The position numbers and the translations under genes are program-made. Under the pieces are notes generated by a model. It was not told the DNA's origin, made no database searches, and saw only the letters and a program-made list of their open reading frames with translations. Shown piece by piece: positions 1 through 7,768 of a stretch of 64,000 nt of DNA. Origin of the DNA: Salinigranum rubrum (GTDB lineage: Archaea > Halobacteriota > Halobacteria > Halobacteriales > Haloferacaceae); NCBI RefSeq assembly GCF_002906575.1, contig NZ_CP026312.1, positions 1-64,000 of the forward strand. The letters are read 5' to 3'. Numbering within the stretch: position 1 is the first letter of the stretch; every line of letters begins with the position of its first letter.

Positions 1-2
1 AT

Positions 3-914
3 ATCATCCCGGTCGGCTTCGACTACGAACGGCTCCTACACCCAATCAGCAAAGGAAACCTGGATGCCGACCGCGTTCGCATCCTCCATTCCTCCCGCGA
101 AACGGACGACCCCGAGGTCCGCAACTTGGCCGGGACCATGGTTGAGAAGCTCCAGTACGCCTTCGAATCTCATCTCGATATCGAGGCCCGTGTCGAGACC
201 GTAGACGACATCTTCGAGTACAAACTCGCCTACCGGAAGGCTCACGAGATGATAACAAATGAGGTCCAAGATGATAACGATGTCTGGATCAATATCTCGT
301 CGATGCCACGGACCGTCGCGTTCGCCTTTGCGACAGCCGCGAACGCCTTGATTATTGAGAACACGGAACGCCGCGACAAGATTCATACCTACTATGTCTC
401 GCCCGAACGGTACCACGTCATCGACATGCTGAATGAGTTGAGGAACGAGAAAACCTTCCTTGAAACCCTTAACGGTAGGTATGATGACCCGGAGATTGAG
501 GAACATCTTAACACGGTCACTTCTCTCCTTGGAAACATCGACCGGAGTGGCATAACGCGCGGCGCCAGAGAGATGGCACCCGGGGAACGACATCTCGAAA
601 TCCCCGCCGCACCCCTTCCCGAACTCCGCGATTTCGAGATCACTATCCTGCGGTTCCTTGACGAAACTGGTCCGATGGCTTCCACCTCTCGTCTCGCGAA
701 AGCCCTTGCTGACCGGATGAACGAGGAGCCCGATTCTGAGTCTTTCCGAAGCAAGGTCCAGTACAACGTCGGAAAATTGGAAGCGAAAGGATTCATCAAC
801 CGAGAAAAGACCGAGAAAAGCTTCGAGACCGAACTCTCCACCATGGGCGAACTCTGGCTGGCCACCCATGACGAAAACGGCGATAACAAAGCCCTGGCCG
901 GAGAAACCGATTAA
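3..914 (+). CDS. HFX_2341-type (DUF6293) regulator, 5' partial
   Basis: The reading frame is open from base 3, so the start lies upstream of the window; the first ATG inside it (126) is internal. The visible N-terminal part (IIPVGFDYERL, then HTYYVSPERYHVI) matches the N-terminal domain of the haloarchaeal HFX_2341/DUF6293 family as I remember it, which resembles the Rossmann-like CARF-type sensor fold. A C-terminal winged helix follows (about the last 90 residues, RFLDETGPMASTSRLAKALADRM). The family is annotated as a transcriptional regulator; ligand and targets cannot be read from the sequence. No partner gene is adjacent: about 500 bases without a gene follow. Family assignment is fairly sure, function inferred. 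Confidence 0.8.
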   Translation: MIPVGFDYERLLHPISKGNLDADRVRILHSSRETDDPEVRNLAGTMVEKLQYAFESHLDIEARVETVDDIFEYKLAYRKAHEMITNEVQDDNDVWINISSMPRTVAFAFATAANALIIENTERRDKIHTYYVSPERYHVIDMLNELRNEKTFLETLNGRYDDPEIEEHLNTVTSLLGNIDRSGITRGAREMAPGERHLEIPAAPLPELRDFEITILRFLDETGPMASTSRLAKALADRMNEEPDSESFRSKVQYNVGKLEAKGFINREKTEKSFETELSTMGELWLATHDENGDNKALAGETD

Positions 915-1423
915 AATCCGGTGTCTTTCATTTGAGCCGCGACCCTCTGACGCCACACCGGCTTCCACTCCAGCGCTTCAGTGCCGGATCTGAGGTACCG
1001 CTCATCCATTACCACGTGACACCGGGGATGGCCTACGGTTGGACAACCAACTGCACTGGTTGATCCTGGCTCTCCAGTAGATTCGTCACGATCTCCTAAG
1101 GCCGCTGCCTAGAGCCCGCTCAGCAGGTATCCGGTTTCTCAATGGGCAACCTCATAGTATTAGCTCAGTCGAACCCGTAGATCTCGTATGTGTAGTCTCT
1201 TTCAATTTTTATACGCATCTCCGAGCGCTTGTACGTCTGCATCCTTGTGGGCCGGATAGACACCTCGGGTCGCGCACCCTTTGTCTGGTTTTCTGAAATA
1301 AATAAATGATCGATTCTCGAGGTCGTGGCTGCGCGCGCAGCGAAGCGAGCACGGAGCGGAGGGTGGGGAGGTGGGGTCTGGGTCGGTCCGGCACGTGGCA
1401 AAAAAGAAGGCCGCGACGACCGG
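915..1423. other. Intergenic stretch without a supported gene
   Basis: About 510 bases with no convincing reading frame on either strand. A small inverted repeat (GTTGG/CCAAC) lies near 1040-1055. An AT-rich patch at 1195-1215 and another at 1285-1315 could hold promoters, but no downstream gene in the right orientation uses them: the flanking genes converge here. A transcription end zone is the simplest reading. Confidence 0.5.
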
Positions 1424-2320
1424 TTACTCCCACCACCGACCGCGCTCAGGGAAATGCAGGGTCGACCACCCAGTGACGGCCAGCGAGACGCGTCCTTCGT
1501 ACCAATTTCTCGCCGCCCCGTGGATGCGCACCTGTTCGCCTTCTTCGATCCATGGGGCATCCGATTTCTCCCAGATCGTCACCTTCGTTTTCCCGCTCTC
1601 GTCCGCGATGAGGCCAACTTGAGCGATGGCTGGTGAGTCACTATCCCAGAGCACCTCGACCTGACCCTCGATGCTCACCTCTTTGCGATTGACGTCCTCG
1701 AGCTTCCCGATGGGAACCACCGTTCCGGGTGCCGTCTGCAACTCTTCGAACACCCCGACGACCGCGCTCATCAGATCTTTCCCACCGACGACGGCTTCAC
1801 CCAGCCGCCGACCAATCGCTGCTCGCGACCAGCCATCCAGCTTCTTCGCCAGCCGCATCGACTGCTTGTTGACCGCCGCCAACTGCTCCTGCGTCAGTTC
1901 TGCACGAGGATCACCTCGTTCCGGGTCAGCCATCGGATTCACGCTCGCCGCCCGCTTCTGGAACTCTGCACGCCGCTCAGCGCTCCGCTTCGCCGCGATG
2001 TTTCGCGTCCGCTTCTCCCGACCTTCCTGCGTCCCCAGCTCTGCCTGGGCACTGATGCGCTCCAGCTCAGCCTCTCGTGCCCGAATGCGCTCTTCCTGTT
2101 CGAGGGTCGCACCGTAGATCCGCTCGTCACTGGTGTCGACCATCCCGTCCGGGTGGTTCGCATCGACCTTTGCCTGCACCTCCATCTGCACCGTCGCCTG
2201 GAACTCCGGCGTCTCATCGACGACCTCGAAGCCCTCTTCGTCGACCGCCGCTTCGTCCGCCTTTTCGAATGCCTGTTCATCGACCGAAACTACATTACTG
2301 GTTGCGTTGTTACTTGACAT
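1424..2320 (-). CDS. OB-fold nucleic-acid-binding protein, plasmid type
   Basis: A 298-residue very acidic protein. The N-terminal two thirds are charged and helical (residues about 60-190, rich in Glu, Arg and Ala; likely coiled coil). The C-terminal 90 residues look like a single OB fold of the RPA/SSB kind (VSIEGQVEVLWDSDSP, VTIWEKSD, VRIHGAARNWYEGRVSLAV). Similar RPA-like proteins are common on haloarchaeal plasmids and are thought to bind single-stranded DNA in replication or transfer; that role is inferred. Its upstream side opens into a long hairpin-rich gene-free stretch. The start is the ATG at 2320, which gives the expected Ser/Asn-rich haloarchaeal N-terminus. Confidence 0.75.
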   Translation of the reverse strand: MSSNNATSNVVSVDEQAFEKADEAAVDEEGFEVVDETPEFQATVQMEVQAKVDANHPDGMVDTSDERIYGATLEQEERIRAREAELERISAQAELGTQEGREKRTRNIAAKRSAERRAEFQKRAASVNPMADPERGDPRAELTQEQLAAVNKQSMRLAKKLDGWSRAAIGRRLGEAVVGGKDLMSAVVGVFEELQTAPGTVVPIGKLEDVNRKEVSIEGQVEVLWDSDSPAIAQVGLIADESGKTKVTIWEKSDAPWIEEGEQVRIHGAARNWYEGRVSLAVTGWSTLHFPERGRWWE

Positions 2321-2419
2321 TGGAATCTTCCCGGATTCCGAAGGCGCTCACTCGGCGTCTTCTTCCGACACCACGACTCTCCAGCCATGGCTGTCCACAA
2401 CGACCGACAGAACCATCTG

Positions 2420-2474
2420 CGCGCTCTCGCTCGCGCCTTCGCGAGCGCCCCCCTGGGGCGCGAGCGAGAGCGCG
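2420..2474. repeat. 18-bp perfect inverted repeat
   Basis: The arms at 2420-2437 (CGCGCTCTCGCTCGCGCC) and 2457-2474 are perfect reverse complements separated by 19 bases. The stem is pure GC/CT and very stable. No T run follows on either side, so a classic terminator is not indicated. It lies 100 bases upstream of the OB-fold gene. Confidence 0.85.
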
Positions 2475-2536
2475 CCTCAGGGAGGCCACCCAACCAGCAC
2501 CGCGCGCCGTCCTGCCGAGCGCAGCGAGGCAGGGCT

Positions 2537-2563
2537 TGGAAGACGAACGGAGTGAGTCTTCCA
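2537..2563. repeat. 8-bp inverted repeat (hairpin)
   Basis: TGGAAGAC at 2537-2544 pairs with GTCTTCCA at 2556-2563 across an 11-base loop. It is part of the cluster of hairpins in this gene-free stretch. Confidence 0.7.
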
Positions 2564-2654
2564 GCGACCCGCCCGGAGCGAGCGGCCAGCTTTAAGCCGT
2601 TTCTCGTGTCCGGTCCGGACTGCGGGTCCGTGTCCAGGGCGACGGTCGTGAGCA

Positions 2655-2679
2655 CGGCGAGTCGTGGTGTGACTCGCCG
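2655..2679. repeat. 9-bp inverted repeat (hairpin)
   Basis: CGGCGAGTC at 2655-2663 pairs with GACTCGCCG at 2671-2679 across a 7-base loop. This is the third strong hairpin in the stretch. Confidence 0.7.
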
Positions 2680-3013
2680 CGCGGAACGGCCCAAAGCGCT
2701 GGAACGCGAAAGCCCGCGAGGGGCGCAACCGAAAACGCGCTTAATGCTGGCGTCGAGACCAGATTCACTTTAGCCCGGAACGCGGTCGAGTGACGAAGGA
2801 ACGAGACCGCGACAGCCCGGAATGGTCGGTCGCGAGCGACGCGGAGGGCGGCAGCGGCGAGCGGGGCGGGCTGTAGAGTACCATACCGAACAACCGTGGG
2901 GCGCGCTGACTCCACAACGGACCCCCGGGCTGGACTGAAAGGGGCCGAACGCTCGACGTGCCCCGACGACGCAAGCACCTTTCAAATATCCAGTGAATTT
3001 GGCGAAGCTAATT

Positions 3014-3940
3014 TTATGAAGAACTATCTGGTGAGTTCGGATCGTCAGCAGACAATACATATGGCTGACCATTAACAGATATTTTCATGCGGCTTGATAT
3101 CCTGAACGCTGGAACTGACTGCACATCGGTAGTTATCATGGCTCTTGAATCGGAGTCGTTCATGAGCGCGAGGCAATTCCGCAACGGAATCGTATATCTG
3201 GTATATCTGTTATATAGATCTTCGATCAACAGTCTATTTTGACAATCGACTGTCTCTATTCCAAAATCCCCTCGTTCGACAATCAATGTTGCACGTCGAA
3301 CATCGTCATTAGCCGAAAACCACGGTTGGCTTGATGAAATATTAATAGTTTCATTTTCTCGGCTGGTCACGGTTGCTTGGTCCGTAGCAACAAGTTCAAG
3401 AGGATCTCCAGAGATGGAAAACTCTCGTCTGAAGCTCTGGAATTGGAACAGATAGCGCCCTGGGCCTGCTCTACGGATTACTCGAGTCCCATCCTCTGGC
3501 AGAAATGGTTCCTCTAATCCCGTGTTATCGACATGAAGAACTAGTTCAAACGAATCTCCAGGATCAAGTGTTTGTATATCGGGCGAAGCTGGTCCGCTTT
3601 GTGGATAAAACGGATACAAGTCCTTACCTAGATTCTTGAATACGATTGCAGCTCGAACATTTCCTTCCCAAACCTCACGCGTGTTATTTCGAGCTGAAAG
3701 TGTTATTTTCTCAACCGGGAGACTCGGATTTTCCGGGGTGATTGTAATTCCAAACGGACTGGAGTCTTCAGTCATATACTGGATGTCAGTTCTGTCTTGT
3801 GACACAAAGCATGAACTCGTCTGTTTCGTAGTTGTCTGTTGGGTTCCACGGACTGATGATCGAGCCACACATCCGCCCATTCCTGATGTTATTGCTGCCG
3901 CTCCTGTTCCGGACAGAAATAAAAATTGTCTTCGGTTCAT
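3014..3940 (-). CDS. Tat-exported lipoprotein, function unknown
   Basis: 308 residues. The N-terminus (MNRRQFLFLSGTGAAA) is a twin-arginine signal ending in a lipobox-like GGC with Cys24, the usual haloarchaeal way of anchoring lipoproteins to the outer face of the membrane. The mature part looks all-beta and has four more cysteines, but I recognise no catalytic motif or family. It lies 36 bases downstream of a Tat-exported protease on the same strand and shares its AT-richer base composition and less acidic residues, so the two probably arrived together. A role as partner or inhibitor of the protease is only a guess. Confidence 0.7.
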   Translation of the reverse strand: MNRRQFLFLSGTGAAAITSGMGGCVARSSVRGTQQTTTKQTSSCFVSQDRTDIQYMTEDSSPFGITITPENPSLPVEKITLSARNNTREVWEGNVRAAIVFKNLGKDLYPFYPQSGPASPDIQTLDPGDSFELVLHVDNTGLEEPFLPEDGTRVIRRAGPGRYLFQFQSFRREFSISGDPLELVATDQATVTSRENETINISSSQPWFSANDDVRRATLIVERGDFGIETVDCQNRLLIEDLYNRYTRYTIPLRNCLALMNDSDSRAMITTDVQSVPAFRISSRMKISVNGQPYVLSADDPNSPDSSS

Positions 3941-3976
3941 TGTGCACTTATTTTCGGTCCATGTTCCTGTGATTGG

Positions 3977-5131
3977 TTATGTGACGAGTGGGTCAATATC
4001 GTACTCGTCTTCAATCCGATACCAAGCTGCTCCTAGGGTATTTTTGCCCTCTATCAGGGTACTTCCGCCACAGCCAGAAACATTTCGGTTGAAACCCGCC
4101 CATTGCTGGATCATACCCGCCAGCCCGACTACCATTTCGCCGTTTCGTTCCAGCATTTGATATATTGGCCCGCCAGAATTCCCTTGAGCGTTGTTTGCAC
4201 TGGTTTCAATGCCGAACCCTTCTTGAGTCCCTGGTCCGCCCCAAGTTACACAATCTACATCTGGATCATTTGAGGAATCGGCCTCATTAAGATCCATCTC
4301 GAGCATTTTTCCATCTGAAATTCCAGTTGTTACACCAGCTTGCCGGATAGTATCATTATCGCTAATGAGCATTCCAATCCCACCATCTGAGAAGTGAGCG
4401 TACACCGGTTCGTAGTGCGCGTAAATGTCGGTTTCCTCCCGAATTCGATTGTCGTACGTTAGGTTGTTATTAGTAATCTCGACGAGGGCAATGTCCTCGG
4501 AGGGTTCTGTCCAAACAACTTCTCCCAGGGATTGACCTGCTTGGTCGACGGACAGTCCGACACCTTCGTCAGATCTCGTACAACCATCGAAGATATGTGC
4601 ACAGGTCAAAAGTCGAGTGTTATTTGATGGATCCTTCACGACTGCATTTGTTGTCCCGTATGTTGACCCGTATTCGATCTTCGCACCACCCGGTACACTA
4701 GAAAATTGATTGTCACTGTAACAGCTTGGCCCCGTCTCTCTGGGCTCTATCGTTTCGATTGGAATCTTATCTTTCTTTCGAGGAGGAGTACCTCTGTAGT
4801 TCTCTGAATCGACCTCAAGCCGAATCCGAAAGCCACGCTGTCCACCGAACTTTTTCGAGCCGCGGCCAAGAGAGACGGATTTAACACCGTTCTTCTCAAG
4901 CTCTGAGCTCCCGAGCCGGCGAGTTGCTCGCCGCGCATTTTGGAAATGCTGGTGCCACGACCGAGGAACAGTTCGTTTCTCAATTGGATCACCATTAGCG
5001 ATCAGAGTTACTATTTCCACAGTATCCTCTGACGCGCCCGCAACGTTAGATAACCCAACGAGCGAGAGTCCACTACCGATGGTCTTGACGAAATTTCTAC
5101 GAGTAGCCGGTTTCTTAGTTCGTTTTGTCAT
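3977..5131 (-). CDS. Tat-exported trypsin-like serine protease
   Basis: 384 residues. A Tat signal at residues 10-33 (TRRNFVKTIGSG, ending AGAS) has no lipobox Cys, so the protein is likely secreted. The chymotrypsin/trypsin fold triad is visible: His179 in LLTCAHIF, Asp213 in SEDIALVEI, Ser319 in GNSGGPIY. A long propeptide-like region (residues 34-140) precedes the catalytic domain and may be removed on activation. Several Cys in the mature part suggest disulfides. Base composition is AT-richer than the neighbouring genes. Substrate unknown. Upstream is an AT-rich intergenic region with a plausible promoter (5150-5215). Confidence 0.85.
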   Translation of the reverse strand: MTKRTKKPATRRNFVKTIGSGLSLVGLSNVAGASEDTVEIVTLIANGDPIEKRTVPRSWHQHFQNARRATRRLGSSELEKNGVKSVSLGRGSKKFGGQRGFRIRLEVDSENYRGTPPRKKDKIPIETIEPRETGPSCYSDNQFSSVPGGAKIEYGSTYGTTNAVVKDPSNNTRLLTCAHIFDGCTRSDEGVGLSVDQAGQSLGEVVWTEPSEDIALVEITNNNLTYDNRIREETDIYAHYEPVYAHFSDGGIGMLISDNDTIRQAGVTTGISDGKMLEMDLNEADSSNDPDVDCVTWGGPGTQEGFGIETSANNAQGNSGGPIYQMLERNGEMVVGLAGMIQQWAGFNRNVSGCGGSTLIEGKNTLGAAWYRIEDEYDIDPLVT

Positions 5132-5427
5132 TCGAACTCATTCTACATATAATCAGTATAATTGATAAATCTTTTCTAGCCGAATGTATTTTACACTTAT
5201 ATAATTTATATGGATAATCATCAAATTTGATCCTGTAGTTAATTAATCCCCTATGGACTGCCTTCGCCGTGCATCCACACGGCCTCTGCAACCTACCCAG
5301 AGTATCCGGCAAGGATACGGAACGTAGCGTCGTGGAGTTCCCGCTTCGCGACGTCGCGGACGCCCTCATCACGGAGTTGATGCTGCACATAAAAATTGTG
5401 CCGTGTTGAATAGACGCTGAGTCACGG
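5132..5427. other. Intergenic region with decayed sequence
   Basis: The first 100 bases are AT-rich and probably hold the promoter of the protease gene. At 5245-5395 the minus strand reads as a short protein-like stretch (QHQLRDEGVRDVAKRELHD) broken by stops, which looks like a gene remnant that I do not recognise. The segment at about 5400-5427 is the outer edge of the transposase remnant that follows. Confidence 0.4.
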
Positions 5428-5628
5428 TTAGAGCGTCTCACAGAGCAGTTCTATGTTCGCGATGGCGAACATGAGGCCGATTTCACGGAACTGTCGATAC
5501 CAGCCAAGCGATCGCACGGCATCGCTGAGCGAACGCTTCGTTGTCGAGTACGAGGTTTCGGCCATCCAGCGCTGAGAGTAGCCCTTTGCCCGGATGAGTG
5601 CGTTATGACCCACCGTGAGTGGCTTCGA
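5428..5628 (-). mobile_element. Remnant of IS5-type transposase (C-terminus)
   Basis: Only about the last 66 residues of a DDE transposase remain (with the WYRQFREI motif that resembles WFGQFREI of the intact IS5-type element at 53.2 kb). The N-terminal part with the first catalytic Asp residues is absent. No inverted-repeat partner was found, so the element is dead. Confidence 0.65.
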
Positions 5629-5838
5629 CCCACACTGTAAGATGAGCGTGTCGACGACGAGGCCACAGCCGTCGCAGGCGTGGTGGTCACGCTCGTCGGG
5701 ATTCGGTCGTGCTTGGATCGCACAGTCGACACAGATCGGATGCGTCACCCGCTCGTCTTTCCCCCACGTATGTGCCTCACCCATCTCTGAGCCGGGCAGT
5801 GCATCGCAGAACGCACAGCCGGAGAGCGTCCGTTGCAT
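5428..5838 (-). CDS. Zinc-ribbon protein fused to a transposase tail
   Basis: 136 residues with two unlike halves. Residues 1-60 carry CxxC pairs at Cys8/Cys11, Cys36/Cys39 and Cys55/Cys58, a small zinc-binding protein of unknown role. From about residue 71 (GHNALIRAKGYSQRW, then KRSL and WYRQFREI) the sequence is the C-terminal end of an IS5-type haloarchaeal transposase. The likely history is insertion of an IS into the 3' half of the zinc-ribbon gene, followed by deletion that left one open frame. The start (ATG at 5838) overlaps the stop of the next gene upstream, so it was the second gene of a coupled pair. The fused product is probably not a working transposase. Confidence 0.65.
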   Translation of the reverse strand: MQRTLSGCAFCDALPGSEMGEAHTWGKDERVTHPICVDCAIQARPNPDERDHHACDGCGLVVDTLILQCGSKPLTVGHNALIRAKGYSQRWMAETSYSTTKRSLSDAVRSLGWYRQFREIGLMFAIANIELLCETL

Positions 5839-6128
5839 CAGTCGCCCCCCGCGTTGACGTCGGTGGCGGCCTGCCAGCCGCGATGGAAGACGGCAAGCTG
5901 GGTGATCGAATCGAAGGCCTCGCCACTGGGCTCGTGAACGAAGACTCGCTGATCGACCACCGGCGTCACCCTGCCACCCTCGATGAGTTCGTTGACGAGC
6001 TGGTGGGCGGTCGTCTCGTCGACGTCCGCTGTTGTGACCTGGGCCGCATCCCGGTCCTGTGCAACGAGTTCGGTTTCGAACCGTTCGTAATCGGCCGTCG
6101 TATCGTCGATAGTGTCTGGATCAGTCAT
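5838..6128 (-). CDS. Small acidic protein, unknown
   Basis: 96 residues, strongly acidic, no recognised family. The C-terminal half (VFVHEPSGEAFDSITQLAVFHRGWQAA) has regular hydrophobic spacing and looks like a folded domain. Its stop overlaps the start of the zinc-ribbon gene (TGATG), which implies translational coupling. Upstream lies a cluster of three hairpins. Similar small proteins are common on haloarchaeal plasmids; I cannot assign a function. Confidence 0.6.
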   Translation of the reverse strand: MTDPDTIDDTTADYERFETELVAQDRDAAQVTTADVDETTAHQLVNELIEGGRVTPVVDQRVFVHEPSGEAFDSITQLAVFHRGWQAATDVNAGGD

Positions 6129-6166
6129 GGAACATCACGCTGGCATGCGCTTTTCGAGCGCGCCTC

Positions 6167-6229
6167 ACGCCTCCTGGCGTTAACGAGACGCTCGCGTCTC
6201 GTTCGCACACCAGAACGCAAACGTTCTGG
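6167..6229. repeat. Three tandem hairpins
   Basis: Within 63 bases: ACGCC/GGCGT around TCCT (6167-6180); AACGAGACGC/GCGTCTCGTT around a 2-base loop (6182-6203); CCAGAACG/CGTTCTGG around CAAA (6210-6229). All stems are perfect. They lie between divergent small genes, about 40-100 bases upstream of the minus-strand pair. Confidence 0.8.
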
Positions 6230-6373
6230 AGACGCTGATATACCTCTCCAGCGGGACGTACTGTCTCTGGTCGATGCTGCTGCGTCCAGTCGGCTGCTGG
6301 ACTGCTGGACTTCCAGATGAGGGCGCAGCCTGACCCGAACATCCTACTGGGTCGCATCCCCTAGCTGTACCTG

Positions 6374-6607
6374 ATGGATAATCCGAGGACACCGCTCGGA
6401 CCGAGTGAACGAGAGATCCTCGAACACCTCGAGGCGTACGTCGACGCGAGTCCCGACGACGAGTCGCTCACGCGTGAGACGGCGGTTACGTACCTGACGG
6501 AGCAGGGCTTCGGGCGTGTCGAAGCCCGCGACCGGATTGAGCAGCTGCTTCTCAAGGGCTATCTGTACGAGGTCGGTGAGGAACTCCGGATTCCGCCACG
6601 ATCCTGA
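6374..6607 (+). CDS. Small winged-helix-like protein
   Basis: 77 residues. The pattern GPSEREILEHLEAYVDASPDD, then TRETAVTYLTEQGF and RIEQLLLKGYLYEVGEEL, resembles a compact winged helix: three helices followed by a short beta wing. DNA binding is likely but unproven. It is a single gene transcribed away from the hairpin cluster. Start at ATG 6374; no better start is visible upstream. Confidence 0.6.
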   Translation: MDNPRTPLGPSEREILEHLEAYVDASPDDESLTRETAVTYLTEQGFGRVEARDRIEQLLLKGYLYEVGEELRIPPRS

Positions 6608-6716
6608 CGATCTGGTGTCTGGTCGGGCAATGGGATGACCGCTACTTGGAGCCGGCATTGAGAGTGACAGATCGAACGCAATGTGCCGTGAAGGAGCGCC
6701 TCACAGCCGAATCGCT

Positions 6717-6761
6717 ATTAACCAACAAACTCTATCAAAAGGCACGACTGTTGGTTAACAC
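6717..6761. repeat. Bipartite palindrome, copy 1
   Basis: ATTAACCAACAA at 6717-6728 and GTTGGTTAACAC at 6750-6761 form a perfect TTAACCAAC/GTTGGTTAA inverted repeat with 21 bases between the 12-base blocks. The same arms with the same 21-base spacing occur at 22300-22344. This copy lies between the 3' ends of two converging genes, so it is not placed like a promoter operator. Confidence 0.85.
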
Positions 6762-7210
6762 CCACTCGCAGAACGCGACCACAGCTGATGCGTGGGCTTC
6801 ACACTGAACATGTCTGGTGCGTCGACTGGATCAGAGTGACTTCGATTTCGTGCCAGTGACGCCGACCGCGAGAGTCGCCAGACCAGTTTCTCTCGGACTT
6901 CGTCGCGGGAGATCCGGTCTTCGAACCAGCCGAGGCGTTCATCGTACCGGCGCTCTCTGAACTGCTGGCCGGTCGCATCGGTGGCAATATACTGATCGAT
7001 TGTCGCGCCGAACACGTTCGAGGACCGGTACTCCGCACCGACGTCCTCGTGTGTGAGCTCGACGAGGACACACTCAACGAATGCAACGATCGATTCGCCA
7101 CTCCGGTCGTTGGGTACGTCAAGTCGGAGGTCGGCCCAGGGCACTGTGTTGGACTCAACTGAGTGGTGCTCGATACGGCAGTCTTGGGTGTGCTGTCGCT
7201 CAGAAGGCAT
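6755..7210 (-). CDS. Acidic protein, unknown function
   Basis: 151 residues. The central part (residues about 25-110: WADLRLDVPNDRSGESIVAFV, then RYDERLGWFEDRISRDEVREKL) has the acidic composition and periodicity of a real haloarchaeal protein; the last 35 residues are Ser/Arg-rich and less convincing, so the true end may differ through a frameshift. No family recognised. Its last codons reach into the bipartite palindrome. An overlapping frame at 6799-7158 was judged a shadow. Confidence 0.45.
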   Translation of the reverse strand: MPSERQHTQDCRIEHHSVESNTVPWADLRLDVPNDRSGESIVAFVECVLVELTHEDVGAEYRSSNVFGATIDQYIATDATGQQFRERRYDERLGWFEDRISRDEVREKLVWRLSRSASLARNRSHSDPVDAPDMFSVKPTHQLWSRSASGC

Positions 7211-7316
7211 GTGTTGATACCGAGGTCGTTCGGGACCCCGTCACCCTTCTCGGGGGTAATAGACGCTCTATAGGGTCGAACACACCAGTCACCCAGCTGC
7301 GTGCTGCCTGGGAACG

Positions 7317-7760
7317 TCAGGATTCGCTCGTCGCTCGGAGGGCGTCGGGAAGGCGATCAAGACAGATTTCGAGGAAACCCAGCGGCGCTTCGACCTCGAT
7401 CTGCCCAGGCTCGTGGACGACCTCGCCACTGGCTTCGAGCTGAAAATGTGTCGTCCCCAGATCAGGGTGATCATCGTCTTTGTGCCAGCCCAGACTCACC
7501 GCATTGTCGGCCCACTGGACACGCTGGACGTCCTTCCCTTCACGAGGCCGCCACAGCACTTCCACTGTCGCCGTCTGCCGTGGAAACGCATCGCCAAGGT
7601 ACATCTCGATATCGATGTCTGCAACGACGGTTCGCGGCCGAAGCCGAGAGGGCTCGTATCGAACGTTAGCGGCTCCGGGGATATTCTCGATTCGTTCTTT
7701 GAGCCGCCGAAGTCCTTCACGTCGGGTGAAACCCCGGCCACCCGCCAGCAATAGCACCAT
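7317..7760 (-). CDS. DUF6516-like protein, possible toxin
   Basis: 147 residues. Residues 15-95 (GLRRLKERIENIPGAANVRYE, then VADIDIEMYLGD and ATVEVLWRPREG with HFQLE near the end) resemble the DUF6516 family, which in haloarchaea and bacteria is often encoded next to a helix-turn-helix protein. It starts 8 bases after the upstream winged-helix gene, so the two are co-transcribed. The arrangement is that of a toxin-antitoxin module with the antitoxin first. The toxic activity is inferred from the pairing only; no catalytic motif can be named. Confidence 0.6.
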   Translation of the reverse strand: MVLLLAGGRGFTRREGLRRLKERIENIPGAANVRYEPSRLRPRTVVADIDIEMYLGDAFPRQTATVEVLWRPREGKDVQRVQWADNAVSLGWHKDDDHPDLGTTHFQLEASGEVVHEPGQIEVEAPLGFLEICLDRLPDALRATSES

Positions 7761-7768
7761 TTGGACGA

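Larger units (their letters stand above)
2321..3013. other. Gene-free, GC-rich, hairpin-rich stretch
   Basis: Almost 700 bases without a supported gene. The open frames here are GC-driven shadows rich in Arg, Ser and Pro. The stretch contains at least three well-formed inverted repeats (listed separately) and many short GAGCG/CGCTC repeats. It lies between the OB-fold gene and an AT-richer cargo patch. It may be a structured region used in replication or simply a degenerate intergenic region; nothing in it proves either. Confidence 0.5.

Noticed and set aside
36-968. 310-residue open frame, minus strand
   Set aside because: Antisense to the HFX_2341-type gene; no family features, made open by high GC.
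1045-1085. Sequence resembling the 5' end of 16S rRNA (TGGTTGATCCTGG)
   Set aside because: Only this short match; the bases after it do not follow rRNA.
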